From Phlyctochytrium arcticum (Eukaryota > Chytridiomycota > Chytridiomycetes > Chytridiales > Chytridiaceae): DNA of 64,000 bases. This document shows positions 9,494-19,007 of this stretch, one piece after another (the first letter of the stretch is position 1; each line of letters begins with the position of its first letter). The position numbers and the translations under genes were made by a program. The notes under the pieces are model-generated. The model had not been told where the DNA came from. It did not search any database and was given only the letters and a program-made list of their open reading frames with translations. The DNA lies in contig JAHLKI010000005.1 of NCBI GenBank assembly GCA_025602905.1, forward strand, positions 1 through 64,000, written 5' to 3'.

Positions 9494-9914
9494 ATGCCTC
9501 ATCAAACCAACTTCTCAATCCCGTTGCCAATTATGCGGGAAACTAATCATTCATACCTGGACCATGGGAAGAGTCCTAAAAGCCCAGGTAAGTGTACTTT
9601 GTGACGGTTGGCACACATATCACTCACCTTGCGGTTTAAAGAAAAAGCCAACCAAGGCTTTCAGGTGGAACTCGAATGCAGTTCCGTTCTTTCTCGGATG
9701 CGGCGGGGCACCCATGGGTGGGCAGTTGGCCCCTGCCGCCGAGCCACGAGGACTTAACCCTCTGGCCCCGGAATTCATCCCGGATGGGCAGGCGCTGCCG
9801 GCGGTGCAGCCGGTACAGCCGGTGTATATAGTGTACACACCAATGTACTTTTTTGGACCGGGCCCTCTTGTACAGTTGTATATAGTCCCCGTCGTTGTCC
9901 CTCCTTTCTTTTGA
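9494..9914 (+). pseudogene. Family A copy 6, exons 2 and 3 fused without intron
   Basis: Exon 1 (9494-9587) reads HQTNFSIPLPIMRETNHSY and has one extra base before TGGACCATGGGAAGAGTC. Intron 1 is 9588-9641 (54 bases, a multiple of three). Exon 2 (TKAFRWNSNA) passes straight into exon 3 (APAAEPRGLNPLAPEFIP) with intron 2 missing. The tail (PVYIVYTPMYF...QLYIVPVVVPPFF) ends at 9914. A 116-residue frame starting at ATG 9564 reads through the unspliced intron to the same stop, so a shorter intron-retaining product is possible. Confidence 0.5.
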
Positions 9915-10520
9915 TTAGTTTTTCTTTTTTTTAAAAAATTTACAGTTGCACAACCAAATACTGCAGGCAATGAAAGTTTTCAAGTCAAATTTTATGTATA
10001 TGTCAAATGCTGAGATGCAATCTCTTTTCGGATATACTACTCCTGCGTCACTTTTTAAATTCTTTCTACACATTGCCCGAGCGGAATGTAGTTTCACAAG
10101 GAGGCTAATTTTCTGAAGACCATGGTCGGTCACTGTCAATTTTGATTTGCCATTGAGAGTCAGAACGATTATGGTTAAGCATCCCTCGAAAGGTATCTAT
10201 TTTAGACATATCGAACTGCGCGCGTTTTTGCATCTACCAAGAAGTGAACCATATCTCAACTGTACTTTACGGCCATCTTACTTAGATTTGGTATTGCCAC
10301 ATTTAATTTTTTCAATAGTCATAAATGAAAGAAAGACCGAAAATTTAAGCGGCCGAGGCAGTTACAGAGTAGGGCCTAAGATAACTACTTCGAAACACCT
10401 CTCCCAGCATAGGACCATTTTGAGGGTCTCCAGATATTCTCCGATCCATGTTGTCATTTTCATTTGTGACGTGCCGACCTTTGCAAGTAATGTATGACAT
10501 ACACAGTTTCTAAAAGTGGG
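9915..10520. other. Intergenic region between copies 6 and 7
   Basis: No gene seen. It holds a poly-T/A stretch near 9915-9950, then family A downstream-like and upstream-like sequence, including CTAAAAGTGGGTACATCTCG at its right edge. Confidence 0.35.
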
Positions 10521-10556
10521 TACATCTCGGAGAGTTTGGACCTTTGCTATAAAGGG
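10521..10556 (+). promoter_or_regulatory. Family A core promoter
   Basis: TACATCTCGGAGAGTTTGGA followed by TTTGCTATAAAGGG. The leader ACTCTTTACCCACCAGAATT and a palindrome variant (AGAATTTCAAATTCT, 10591-10605) follow before the ATG at 10613. Confidence 0.65.
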
Positions 10557-10612
10557 CGGCCCCGCGCTGAGAAATAACTCTTTACCCACCAGAATTTCAA
10601 ATTCTTTAAAAA

Positions 10613-11062
10613 ATGCCTAGCTGCAAGAACATCATCTTTGAAATCCCATTGGCCATTATGAGGTCAAACAATTACAACAGTCGGGGAGGGGTCCCGAAAG
10701 CCCCGGTAAGTCTATTTCAAAATCAATGGCCCATATGTCACTCACCCTGCGGTTTAAAGACACAGGCATCAAAAGTCTTCAAGTGGAATGTGCTTGCGAA
10801 GGACTTTGTCCAGTCAAGCCAAGAGAAGCCGGTAAGCTTTTCGCAACGTCGATTGTGAGTACTTTCTCACCTATCTCGGGATGTATAGCAGGCTGCTAAT
10901 GCCGCTGCAGCGGCGGAACAATTTGCGTTCAACCCGAACGCGGAGGAGTTTGTTCCCTCGGGAGTGTATATAGCTGATTACCCCGCACCTTGCTTCATTC
11001 CCTGGCCGATTGTACCTATCTACGTATTCCCTGTATATAGTTTTTATCCTCGGTGCTTTTGA
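10613..11062 (+). CDS. Family A copy 7, three-exon small protein
   Basis: Exons 10613-10705, 10760-10831 and 10889-11062, phase 0, give 112 residues. Exon 1 reads NIIFEIPLAIMRSNNYNSRG and ends GGVPKAP. Exon 2 reads TQASKVFKWNVLAKDFV. Exon 3 reads AANAAAAAEQFAFNPNAEEF, and the tail (WPIVPIYVFPVYSFYPRCF) ends CF as in copies 43 and 14970. Introns are 54 and 57 bases. The complete promoter and UTR lie upstream. All motifs are intact and there is no internal stop, so it is a good candidate for a functional member. Function unknown. Confidence 0.8.
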
Positions 11063-11444
11063 TAAATACTACAATCGAATTTCTTAATACTACAAAGATG
11101 AGCAACCCCAGTACCCTGAGCCATATCCGAAGTATCGAGATGCAATCCCTTCCGGCCATACCCCGCATTGGGGCTTTAAGTGCTACGCATTGACTAAGTG
11201 AACGTCATGCAGGATTTGGTTCATGATTCGAATAAGGTGTTTTCTGTTTGAAAGCAGACCGCCAATGTTGAGTTGATGGGGTTTGTTCGGTTCTTAAGCC
11301 TTATTCATTCACGATACCATGCAGCTTGGTCTGATAATGAGCCTTCGTCATAACTACACTTGTACCCAAAATACACGACAATATCAAGCACATGCGTCAC
11401 TCATTGATAGCTTAATTCTTTTATCTATGAACAATCCAAAGTCA
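11063..11444 (+). other. Family A downstream block after copy 7
   Basis: Contains ACTACAAAGATGAGCAACCCC, GTATCGAGATGCAATCCCTT and GACTAAGTGAACGTCATGC, shared with the downstream regions at 540-720 and 5200. No gene seen. Confidence 0.4.
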
Positions 11445-11685
11445 AAAGTTATATTTCCCATACAAATGGTTAAATGGTGTATTTAAAATGCAAATCTAGC
11501 AGCAGGTGAATAGAGCGCGTGTATTCAGCTGCCTCACCGTGAACGAAGAATGTAGTGTTTACATCTCCTGTCCCTGCTGCAGGTCTTCTGGTTAGTCCCG
11601 AGGGTTTCATCCACCAGACTAGTATACTTCTTCCCAAAGTTGATTGGGGTAAAACATCATTGACGCCATCTTTTGCAAACTACAT
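11445..11685. repeat. Duplicated intergenic block, copy 2
   Basis: Matches 2945-3185 (GTTATATTTCCCATACAAA ... GACGCCATCTTTTGCA). Here it lies next to the 3' end of family C copy 2. Confidence 0.75.
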
Positions 11686-11703
11686 TGAAATGTTTGAGTA
11701 GAT

Positions 11704-12875
11704 TTATTGGTTGTGTGGATGCCGTGTTTGTTTGTTTTTCTGACGCGGTTGAAAATGATGGAGTTCCTGAGCGGAAACTGGATTTATTGGACATGCATCC
11801 ATGGGAAACGAGGCAAAGACTGGGTTTATTAGGCCGTGATGAAGCAACCATGCTTTACTTGTGTACATGATTGTTCCGTAATGGTGGTCCAAAGCCGTCG
11901 CACTGTTTGAGTTGCATGCGCCAGGGCCTCGGATGCCTTCTTTTTTCTTTTGCTGGTCATCGAGATAAAGTTGAACATGCGGTGGAAAGCCTGAACTGTT
12001 GAAGAGGCAGCTGGATTTGCTGTACATCCGTCGATGAGAAGTTGACACCAAAGGGATACAGGGAGTGATGAATGTACTGCGCCTGGCCGGCCGAGGTGAT
12101 GCTGTTTTTTTGGAGTGGGTCGATGTTACGCGATGGCACACAATGGTGTTTGAATGGTTTCGTTGTCCCTTGAAAAGAAGTTGTCTGTGAGTATTAGCGT
12201 TAGATGCAGCAAGAACAAGTCTTTGTGGGTCTTACATTCTGAAAAAGTTAGATGTACCAGCACTTTTACCAAATTCGGTGATCTTCACCTCGTCCGATGC
12301 ACCCACAACTGTCTACAGAGTAATTGAATCAGCCAGATATGTGGACAATATCTCTCTAAAGACAACTTACCGGATGTCTGACTCAATGAGTTGAGGATGT
12401 GCTTTCCCCCTGAACCGGTTTCCTTGATCAAGTCACAAGATGATCGAGTGTTCTTAAAGGAGCATTCGGTGTTTGAGCCTTTGATGCGCTATATCCGGAG
12501 CCTGTTTCTCCTATAATATCACACTAAATGAGCCTGGAGGCAAAACATTATATCTAGCTGGCCAACTTACAAGATATGAGTTAAACCAGTGTTGGAATGT
12601 ATGATCCTGAGCCGTCATCTTCTGCAGATGTACAAATGAGTATAATGTATATAGGCGGTATGCAGTTGGCTGACTTGTCGGGGGCTTCGCCGGATGACAA
12701 TTCATCGCTTGTGAGCCGCTTTCTTATTTTTTTCTGTGGATCACGAGTTGAGTTTAGTGGTCGATGAATAGAATCTAGATAGTCAGCTTACCGAGGACGA
12801 CACTAATTTCTCGAATTTTGAGTTGTTGGAAAATACCCGACTTGGTGGTGGTCCGACGCATTTCTTTGATGACAT
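11704..12875 (-). CDS. Family C copy 2, multi-mini-exon gene
   Basis: ATG at 12875-12873 opens a 28-codon exon (12875-12792) reading SSKKCVGPPPSRVFSNNSK and EKLVSSS, followed by GTAAGC and a 59-base intron ending CCACAG. Later exon-like segments (KKIRKRLTSDELSSGEAP; KMTAQDHTFQHWF; a segment ending in GTAAGTTGTC near 12370) carry the same mini-exon core seen at 6.6-6.9 kb. A 145-codon frame at 12141-11704 includes HHCVPSRNIDPLQKNSITSA in one reading (11957-12139) after an acceptor TTCTTTTCAAG. The second donor is mutated (GACAAG for GGTAAG), so whether the gene is intact is uncertain. An upstream continuous frame reaches 13052 and may be a longer first exon. Confidence 0.4.
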
Positions 12876-14359
12876 TGCATCCGTGGCGCCGCAATTTGGA
12901 GGAAGTAATAGGGAATACGTGAATGTCGCATCGCTTGCTGTCGCATTTGCTTTAATAAAGACCTCCACAATGAAGCAAGTGAGAATTTCGAGCCGAGTCA
13001 GTGCGGAAGTCCAATAGTAATTGACGTGCGCGGTCTGGACATTACGCGTCAATCAACGACGCGTCAATCGGGCACCAATTAGCGAAATTGGCATTTGAGA
13101 TAGTTGCATCCAAAGGTATTTTCATTAAGGGCGAAACAAAGCCCTATACAAAGTTTAGGCGTACGCTCCTTTCGGGGCTGTCAGACGCAGCTGGTCCCTG
13201 ATTGATTTTGATCAGGTTTACTATTGTCAGTCAGGGCCGCTGTCAGTCTGGAAAATTGTCCTGAAGGAAACACTCCCAAAGTTTTCTTGGATGACTTTGA
13301 TTTGACATTGACCTCGGAATTCGGTTTCAAAGTCAATTCGGCCAAACGTTCTAAATTTCAAAATGGAAGATTGTGAGATGCACCTGGCGGCAAAGCCACG
13401 GCACGACCTCCTTTATGACGTGATTGATGCACATGCAATTTACCCGGCTTCCCTCAAAAACGGGTCCAATATAAACAAAAAGCCTGATGGGAAGCATGCC
13501 TTTTAATCTTGGAGTCATCCCGGGAATATGGCGCTTCTGATTTTGATTTGGCAGCGCCAAACTAAATAAACTTTCAGTTTCAGAGAGGAGATTTATAGAA
13601 TTGGGTTCACACATACAGAATATCCTTAACATTAGGTTGAATTAAAAAACATATACCGGTAGCCTCTATAGGCATGGCAATCTTTACGCATTGCAGCTCA
13701 TAGCTTTGGCCACGCGTCCTGTCGCGATTGACGCGTCCTGTCAAAAACACGTGCATCCGAAAGTGGTCTTGGTTCTCCACAAACCAAGTTTGAGACCGGG
13801 TGTTTCCCAAAATATAATAAGACTCCTTGGTTCGGGGTTGTTCAGTGATGTTGAGCTTTAAACTGATGTCTTCAATATGAGTACAATGATAAAAGTAAAG
13901 CCAGAGGAAAACAGGGGGATGTCCGAGGACGAAGACTATATACAAAAGGGAAAACTGTGTACAGAAAGGCTACCGCTAACTATCTAATGAAAAGAGCGGT
14001 GAACAGTAACTTAGAAATCAAGACGCGTCCACGACACGCGACGCGTTGAACAATGGATGAAACACACTGACGAGCCTAGCTTGTCACACAAAATTACCAT
14101 CGCTGTCAATACACCAATCCAGCAGCCGTCAACTCCGGCATTATCTCGCTGTCACATCGATCACTTTATACGCCCGCTGCAAACAGCACCGTTATTATGA
14201 CATTGTTGAGAGACGCGTATCGGACTTTCCGGGCCAAAATCTTCATGCCGGGCCAAACAAAAGTGCGCTTTTCACGTTGAAAACTCTCTCAACCTTTACA
14301 TATCAACCATCAACTATCTATCGCCGAGGTTATCACGCCCTCTCCCGTCCGCCAACATC
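12876..14359. promoter_or_regulatory. C-B intergenic region with ACGCGT palindromes, copy 2
   Basis: ACGCGT at 13044-13049, 13059-13064, 13712-13717, 13731-13736, 14023-14028, 14041-14046 and 14213-14218, several as TGACGCGTC. CGGGCCAAA repeats lie near 14229-14260. AAACGTTCTAAATTTCAAAA is near 13344. The layout is as at 7010-8052, so the unit was duplicated as a whole. Minus-strand frames at 13351-13632 and 13607-13945 lie here without supporting motifs. Confidence 0.5.
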
Positions 14360-14934
14360 ATGACGAATGGAGTGAGACAATACGCCAGATGCTCCACCAA
14401 AAACAGCCTATCCAGTCTGAAAACTCGGGCGTCGAACAAGAATTTCTGCGATCCATGCATTCACATACTCAACCAACAGCACAAAAAATCCTCTTCTATC
14501 GCCTACTCCAAGTCATCCACTGGAATAGACGCATCTTGTGATATCCTCGGCCGTGCAGAAGTGATTCCGGTAAGAGGCGATGAATTGTGAAATGCAAATC
14601 TCAACCGTAACTAACAATTTGACAGAAGAAAGCGGATCAGAGCGGAACAACACCCCAACCATTATTTTCCTCACAACTGAATGAGAAGGATTTCAGAAGC
14701 TCCAGTAAGTGTGTTCCGTGACCCACGGCGGAATGTGCCACTTACATTGTGATTGAGTAGAAAAGAGCAAAAGCCTTTCAGGGGGATGTGCACGCCGAGG
14801 AGTTTGTGCCAGCCGAAGTGAAGACAAGGGTAAGTTTTGGTCACGATGATTGTGAATCCCTGCTAACTCTCTTTGTATAGCCAACATCCAACGAGGCTGC
14901 TGTTGCCGCCGAACCTCATGGCGCTGAGAAATAA
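14360..14934 (+). CDS. Family B exon spliced toward a family A remnant (chimera)
   Basis: B exon 14360-14569 (70 codons) reads TNGVRQYARCSTKNS, NKNFCDPCIHILNQQ and SSTGIDASCDILGRAEVIP, then a GTAAGA donor. After a 56-base intron, the mini-exon 14626-14704 (KKADQSG...) runs into an internally deleted family A exon 1 (CCAACCATTATTTTCCTC ... AGAAGCTCCA) ending at a GTAAGT donor. Family A exon 2 (14761-14829, RAKAFQGDVHAEEFVPAEVK) and a short exon 3 (14881-14934, SNEAAVAAEP) follow. The splice phases of the B and A parts do not match, so the A exons would be read in another frame. Exon 3 is fused to the 5' UTR of the copy at 14970 and stops at AAATAA. Coding status of the chimera is uncertain. 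Confidence 0.4.
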
Positions 14935-14947
14935 ATCTTTACCCACC

Positions 14948-14962
14948 AGAATTTTAAATTCT
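14948..14962 (+). promoter_or_regulatory. 5' UTR palindrome of a family A gene
   Basis: AGAATTTTAAATTCT is a perfect inverted repeat around one base, 7 bases before the ATG. Identical copies lie at 28914-28928, 38977-38991 and 63767-63781, with a near-identical one (AGAATTTAAAATTCT) at 38235-38249. It could be a protein-binding site or an RNA hairpin. The TATA part of the promoter is missing here because of the fusion to the preceding exon 3. Confidence 0.6.
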
Positions 14963-14969
14963 TTAAAAA

Positions 14970-15473
14970 ATGCCTAGCTGCAAGAACATCATCTTTGAAA
15001 TTCCTTTGGCCATTATGAGGTCAAAGAATTACAATAGTCGGGGAGGGGTCGCCAAAGCCCCGGTAAGTCTATTTCAAAATCAACGGCACATAAGCGACTC
15101 ACATTGCATTGCGGTTCAGAGAGAAAGGCATCAAATGCCTTCAAGTGGAATGTGAACGCCGAAATATCCGTCCCGGCCATCCAACTCCAAGCCAAACAGG
15201 TAAGCTTTTAGTAAAGCTGATTGTTATTACTTTCTCACACAGTCTCGGGATGTATATCAGGTTGAAGAAGCCGCGGCGGCGGCGGAGCCCACCGGGCTAA
15301 ACCCAAACGCCAAGGAATTTGTCCCGGCGGGACTGAATGTCGACGAGAACCTCCCCGCCCCTTTCGTCGTCCCCATGTACATACCCCATCATCCTACTCC
15401 CTTCCTCGTCCCTTGGCCTCCGGTCCCTATGTACATATTTCCTGAATATAGTTTCTACCCACAGTGCTTCTAA
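14970..15473 (+). CDS. Family A copy 9, three-exon small protein
   Basis: Exons 14970-15062, 15122-15199 and 15261-15473, phase 0, give 127 residues. Exon 1 is nearly identical to the 10613 copy (NIIFEIPLAIMRSKNYNSRG). Exon 2 reads RKASNAFKWNVNAEISVPA. Exon 3 reads VEEAAAAAEPTGLNPNAKEF, and the tail (WPPVPMYIFPEYSFYPQCF) ends CF. Intron 1 needs the acceptor CAGAG (ending 15121) to keep frame, because a small insertion (ATTGC) altered the usual acceptor. The core promoter has been lost by fusion with the previous copy; only the leader and palindrome remain. The frame is intact but expression is doubtful unless another promoter drives it. Confidence 0.7.
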
Positions 15474-15494
15474 GCACTAGTAGCTTTCAACACC

Positions 15495-15850
15495 GGCGTT
15501 TCTTAATACTACAAAGTCGCGCAACCCCATACTTTGAGCACTACTGAAACTATCAAGATCCAACTCCTTTGGGTCGTACTCTGCATTGGCGCATCCGATC
15601 TCTAAACATACTCGACTCAAAAAAGCCGATGTTGTTCTAGTCATTTTAAACATTCATGACCATGTCGTTAGCGAGAAGAACATACTGGTACATGATTCCC
15701 ACCCGACGAGACTGAATCTGCTTCTACATAAGTTTATTTTCGGCCCATCAAAGAGCAAAGCTGCCGGACATGAGAGTAGACAAATGTCTTTTTGTACAAT
15801 TTCAGTCATTGCAGAATGCCCAATTTAAAGGATATGATGGATATGTATGC
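15495..15850 (+). other. Family A downstream block after copy 9
   Basis: Contains TACTACAAAGTCGCGCAACC, CATGTCGTTAGCGAGAAGAA, ACAAATGTCTTTTTGTACA and TTTACAATGATCTGTTTAAA, matching the blocks at 5155 and 29508. No gene seen. Confidence 0.5.
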
Positions 15851-17039
15851 GTATTATTTACAATGATCTGTTTAAATGTACATTGTTTTTGAAGGGGAGG
15901 GGGATGGTTTTTTGGTTTTTTTTTTAAGTTTTTTGATGTTTTTTTTTCTTGATATTTAGCGGTGGGGGCCGAATTACCTCTGGGCGGTGGGCACTGGCTG
16001 CTCTCTTTCTTGGAGGCTCACGCCCGCAAACATTGCCTCCAGTCCCGTCAATTGTTCACGGGGTCAGCATGTTTGCGGACACATGGCCTCCGCAAGAGGG
16101 TGGGCCTGTTGCTGGGGCCACTGCCATTGTGAGGTGGTCGGGGCCTCGTCAAAGGGTCCTGGAATCCCCGGATGTGGATGACCGCGGTCGAATACGAGAA
16201 AATCCGAACAATTATGAACCATACATGGCTTTATGACATTTGTATTTTGTGGAGAACCCTTTGTAGGGGCAAGCATCAGATACCATGGTAGATTTACCAG
16301 CTCAAAATCATTTAGGATGATACTGATATGAATTGAGAGATAATGATTTTTCGCATCAACACAGCGACTGTCGTACCAGTGTATTTAGCATAGGTTATGC
16401 TTGCCAAAAGCCGGGGAGCGGGAGATATTCATAAATTGCGCAGCGCCAGGGGCCGTCTGCGTTGCTAGTGAAACGGCAGAAGTATATTTTGTCGTCGCCG
16501 TCTTTTGTCGAGTGCTGTTGTTTTAGGCCCCAAAGTCGTTTTCGCCCGATGTTCCAAATTCCTAGTGAGATCTCGCCGAAGGCAAAGTCACGGCCAATAT
16601 CTGTGACACATGCAATTGAGGTCCAAATGCCGAGCCGCGGAGAAGCAAAAACTTTAACACTGGAAAGCTGTGTTATGTTGGGCAAGGTATAAGCTGCGAC
16701 TATTTATTTCCAGCAATGGTATTATTTCAACGGAAGATTCGGAAAATTTGTAAATGGCCGGGTGTATTGGTCTGGTCAATTCGAACAAAAAGTGCGATGG
16801 GGTTGCTTGGAATCAGGCTTGGCTTGGAATCAGGGACCAATTACCTGAAACAGGTTTGACGGATACACGGATTGATGTGGGGGGAAATGTCGATTGCCAA
16901 TACTGCCAATACTGAGACAGGAATTGATCTTGACTTCAAACATTTTTAATAACAAGGATGAATACATACAATGCTTGCTGAAAGCCATGGCAAGATTTGT
17001 GACAAGCTGAGCTAGTCAGTATGTTTACATCTGTGCTTC
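15851..17039. other. Intergenic region, no supported gene
   Basis: Holds T-runs at 15910-15945. The stretch TCTGGGCGGTGGGCACTGGCTGC (near 15974) resembles 5578-5600, so it may be a family C 3' remnant. A variant of the GATGTTCCAAATTCC upstream motif lies near 16548. Frames at 15949-16236 (+) and 16395-16685 (-) have no family support. Confidence 0.3.
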
Positions 17040-17641
17040 ACGCGTCGCGCGTCGTGTACGCGTTCCTATTACTATGCCGTTGACCGTCCTTTTTATCTGA
17101 TAGTTAGCGGTAGCCTTTTGTACATAGTCTTCCCCTGTATATAGTCTTGGTCCTCTGGACATCCCCTGCTTTTCTCTGGCTTTATTCTACCCATTGAATT
17201 TTACTAAGACATAAGTTAAGCCCAACAACACTGAACCAACGAGTCCTGTTTTAAGATTGCTGTATCTTATAGTCTTGCCCTGACTTTTGACACGTCCTGA
17301 ATGACTGACGCGTGCTGTCAAAAATACGTGGATCTTCAGCTCTCCACATCACCTCTCCACAAACCTGATTTTAGCCCAGATTTCATCCAAATTTATCCTC
17401 ACCATCAATTTTCAAACCGCACCATTTACAACGGTGACAGTGCGTATGTGCAGGAGATATTCTGCACATGTGCACTGTCACAGTGATTGGAGGGTACCGT
17501 ATCTGTACTTCCGGGCCAAAATTAACCTGTCGGGCCAAATACTAGTGCGCTGTTCAAATCAAAAACTCTCGGTCAAAGTCATCACCTCTCCTGTTCGTCA
17601 ATCAAAACAACAAACAGTGCTAGGATTTCAAATAGCATCGC
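17040..17641. promoter_or_regulatory. B upstream region with ACGCGT sites, copy 3
   Basis: ACGCGT at 17040-17045, 17058-17063 and 17308-17313, with the CGGGCCAAA pair near 17513-17540. No family C exon was recognised to its left, unlike the other copies of this unit. Confidence 0.45.
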
Positions 17642-17940
17642 ATGCAACAATTCGCCAGGCTTCCCTCTCCCACCAAGCGCCTGCTACGTACAGCCTATCC
17701 TCTCAGAATTACGGCGACGAACACGAATTTCTGCGTCACGCGTCCACCTATAAGAACAAGGAGTTTTTTTACTCACCACAACAGAGCATCAACTGGAAAG
17801 GTCAAGGACATTGATACCTTCGGACCATTCGGAAGTATCTACGGTAAGATGCGACAAAAAAAGCATGTAAACATCCCTTTGACATAACAATTTGATAGAA
17901 GAAAGCGGCTCAGTGCCCGGCACCAGCGCTACCCGCCACA
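17642..17940 (+). pseudogene. Family B copy 3
   Basis: An open frame to 17887 contains TATNTNFCVT (aligned with NxNxCGxCIH), RASTGKVKDIDTFGPFGSI and then a GTAAGA-like donor near 17843. The AAGAAAGCGGCTCAG mini-exon follows at about 17899 after TTTGATAG. The cysteine pair CGxC is not kept (CVTR), and indels separate the motif frames, so it is probably decayed. Confidence 0.4.
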
Positions 17941-18070
17941 TTGGATTGGAAGATGAACAATGAACCAAAGAAACAAGCAGTACGCCCACACAGACGCATT
18001 CGAAACTCCATCTTGCAAGATCTCGAACATGGCCTATCCTTGAAGCAAAGAAGTTCAGCGCACAGTGTTG

Positions 18071-18101
18071 CTCGGAGACTTTGACCCTTGCTATAAAGGG
18101 C
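18071..18101 (+). promoter_or_regulatory. Family A core promoter
   Basis: CTCGGAGACTTTGACCCTTG followed by CTATAAAGGG (18091-18100), and a palindrome variant AGAATTTTGAATTCT at 18137-18151. Confidence 0.6.
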
Positions 18102-18175
18102 CGGCCCCCGTTCAGAAATTAGAGTTCTTTACCTCTAGAATTTTGAATTCTATAACCTACCAAAGAATGCCTCGC

Positions 18176-18298
18176 ACAATCATCATTTCAATCTCCTTCC
18201 CCATAATGCGCACAAACGATTTCAGTTACTGGACGATTGGCAGATTCCTCCAGCTCTCTGAAAAATCTTTTGTCCCAAAACAACACTTTAGACCATAA
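18176..18298 (+). pseudogene. Family A copy 10, exon 1 only
   Basis: ATG 18176 reads PRTIIISISFPIMR and SYWTIGR, then loses the donor and passes into SEKSFVPKQ, an exon-2-like end, stopping at 18298. It lies directly upstream of a second exon 1 (18308). The downstream copy has no core promoter of its own between the two. Confidence 0.55.
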
Positions 18299-18648
18299 AC
18301 TCGATAAATGTCTCGTAGCATCATCTTTTCCATTCCTCTACCTATTATGCGATCGGTTCATTCCCAATACTGGAGAATGGGCAGCGCGAGCAACGCTCCA
18401 GTAAGTATATCCCGACACCTAAGGTTAACATGTCATTTACCTTGCGATTGACCAGAAACCTCGAAAGGCCTTTCAGAAAAACCCTTTGTACCTAACGATC
18501 TGCAACCAGCGCCGGTAAGGCTTCTTCCGTGACAATGGTTTTAAATGCTGGCTAACGCTGTTATTGCAATGCTTAGATGAGCGAGAATGTCGCCCCAGCG
18601 GCCGAGTCAACGGGCACTGAGGGCCTAAATCCATTGGCCCCGAGTTCG

Positions 18649-18884
18649 TGCAGCGGGCTCGTGGTTCGCTGCGCATTGTCCGCACCACTGCGCAAACAGC
18701 GCAGTGCCGTGCCACATCACACGTGTTGTTTTGTTTTTCTTTTTGTATATCCCATCCTGCACTGTACATTTTCAGACTCTTTACGCTTTCTCTTTACTCT
18801 GCGCTAAAGCAATACACAACCCGACTCACGCACCCTGGGAAGGTGCATTACCGTCCATACCACTTTTTACCCGAAAACGCTACA
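18649..18884 (+). repeat. Gypsy-1 5' LTR
   Basis: 236 bases, TG...CA ends, with a hairpin GCACCctgggaaGGTGC at 18830-18846. Confidence 0.95.
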
Positions 18885-19007
18885 TGGTAGCACCACCCCA
18901 TCAGCAATCCTACTAGCCTCAAACCGTCCGTTTACCCTTTCGACTCGACCTTTCGCTTCTACCTCTTTCGCTTCTTTTAATTCTTTCTACTCTTTGTTCC
19001 GTTCAAC

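Noticed and set aside
14948..14962. AGAATTTTAAATTCT as a heat-shock element
   Set aside because: Heat-shock elements need nGAAn units at 5-base spacing; here GAA and TTC are seven bases apart, and the site lies in the leader just before ATG.
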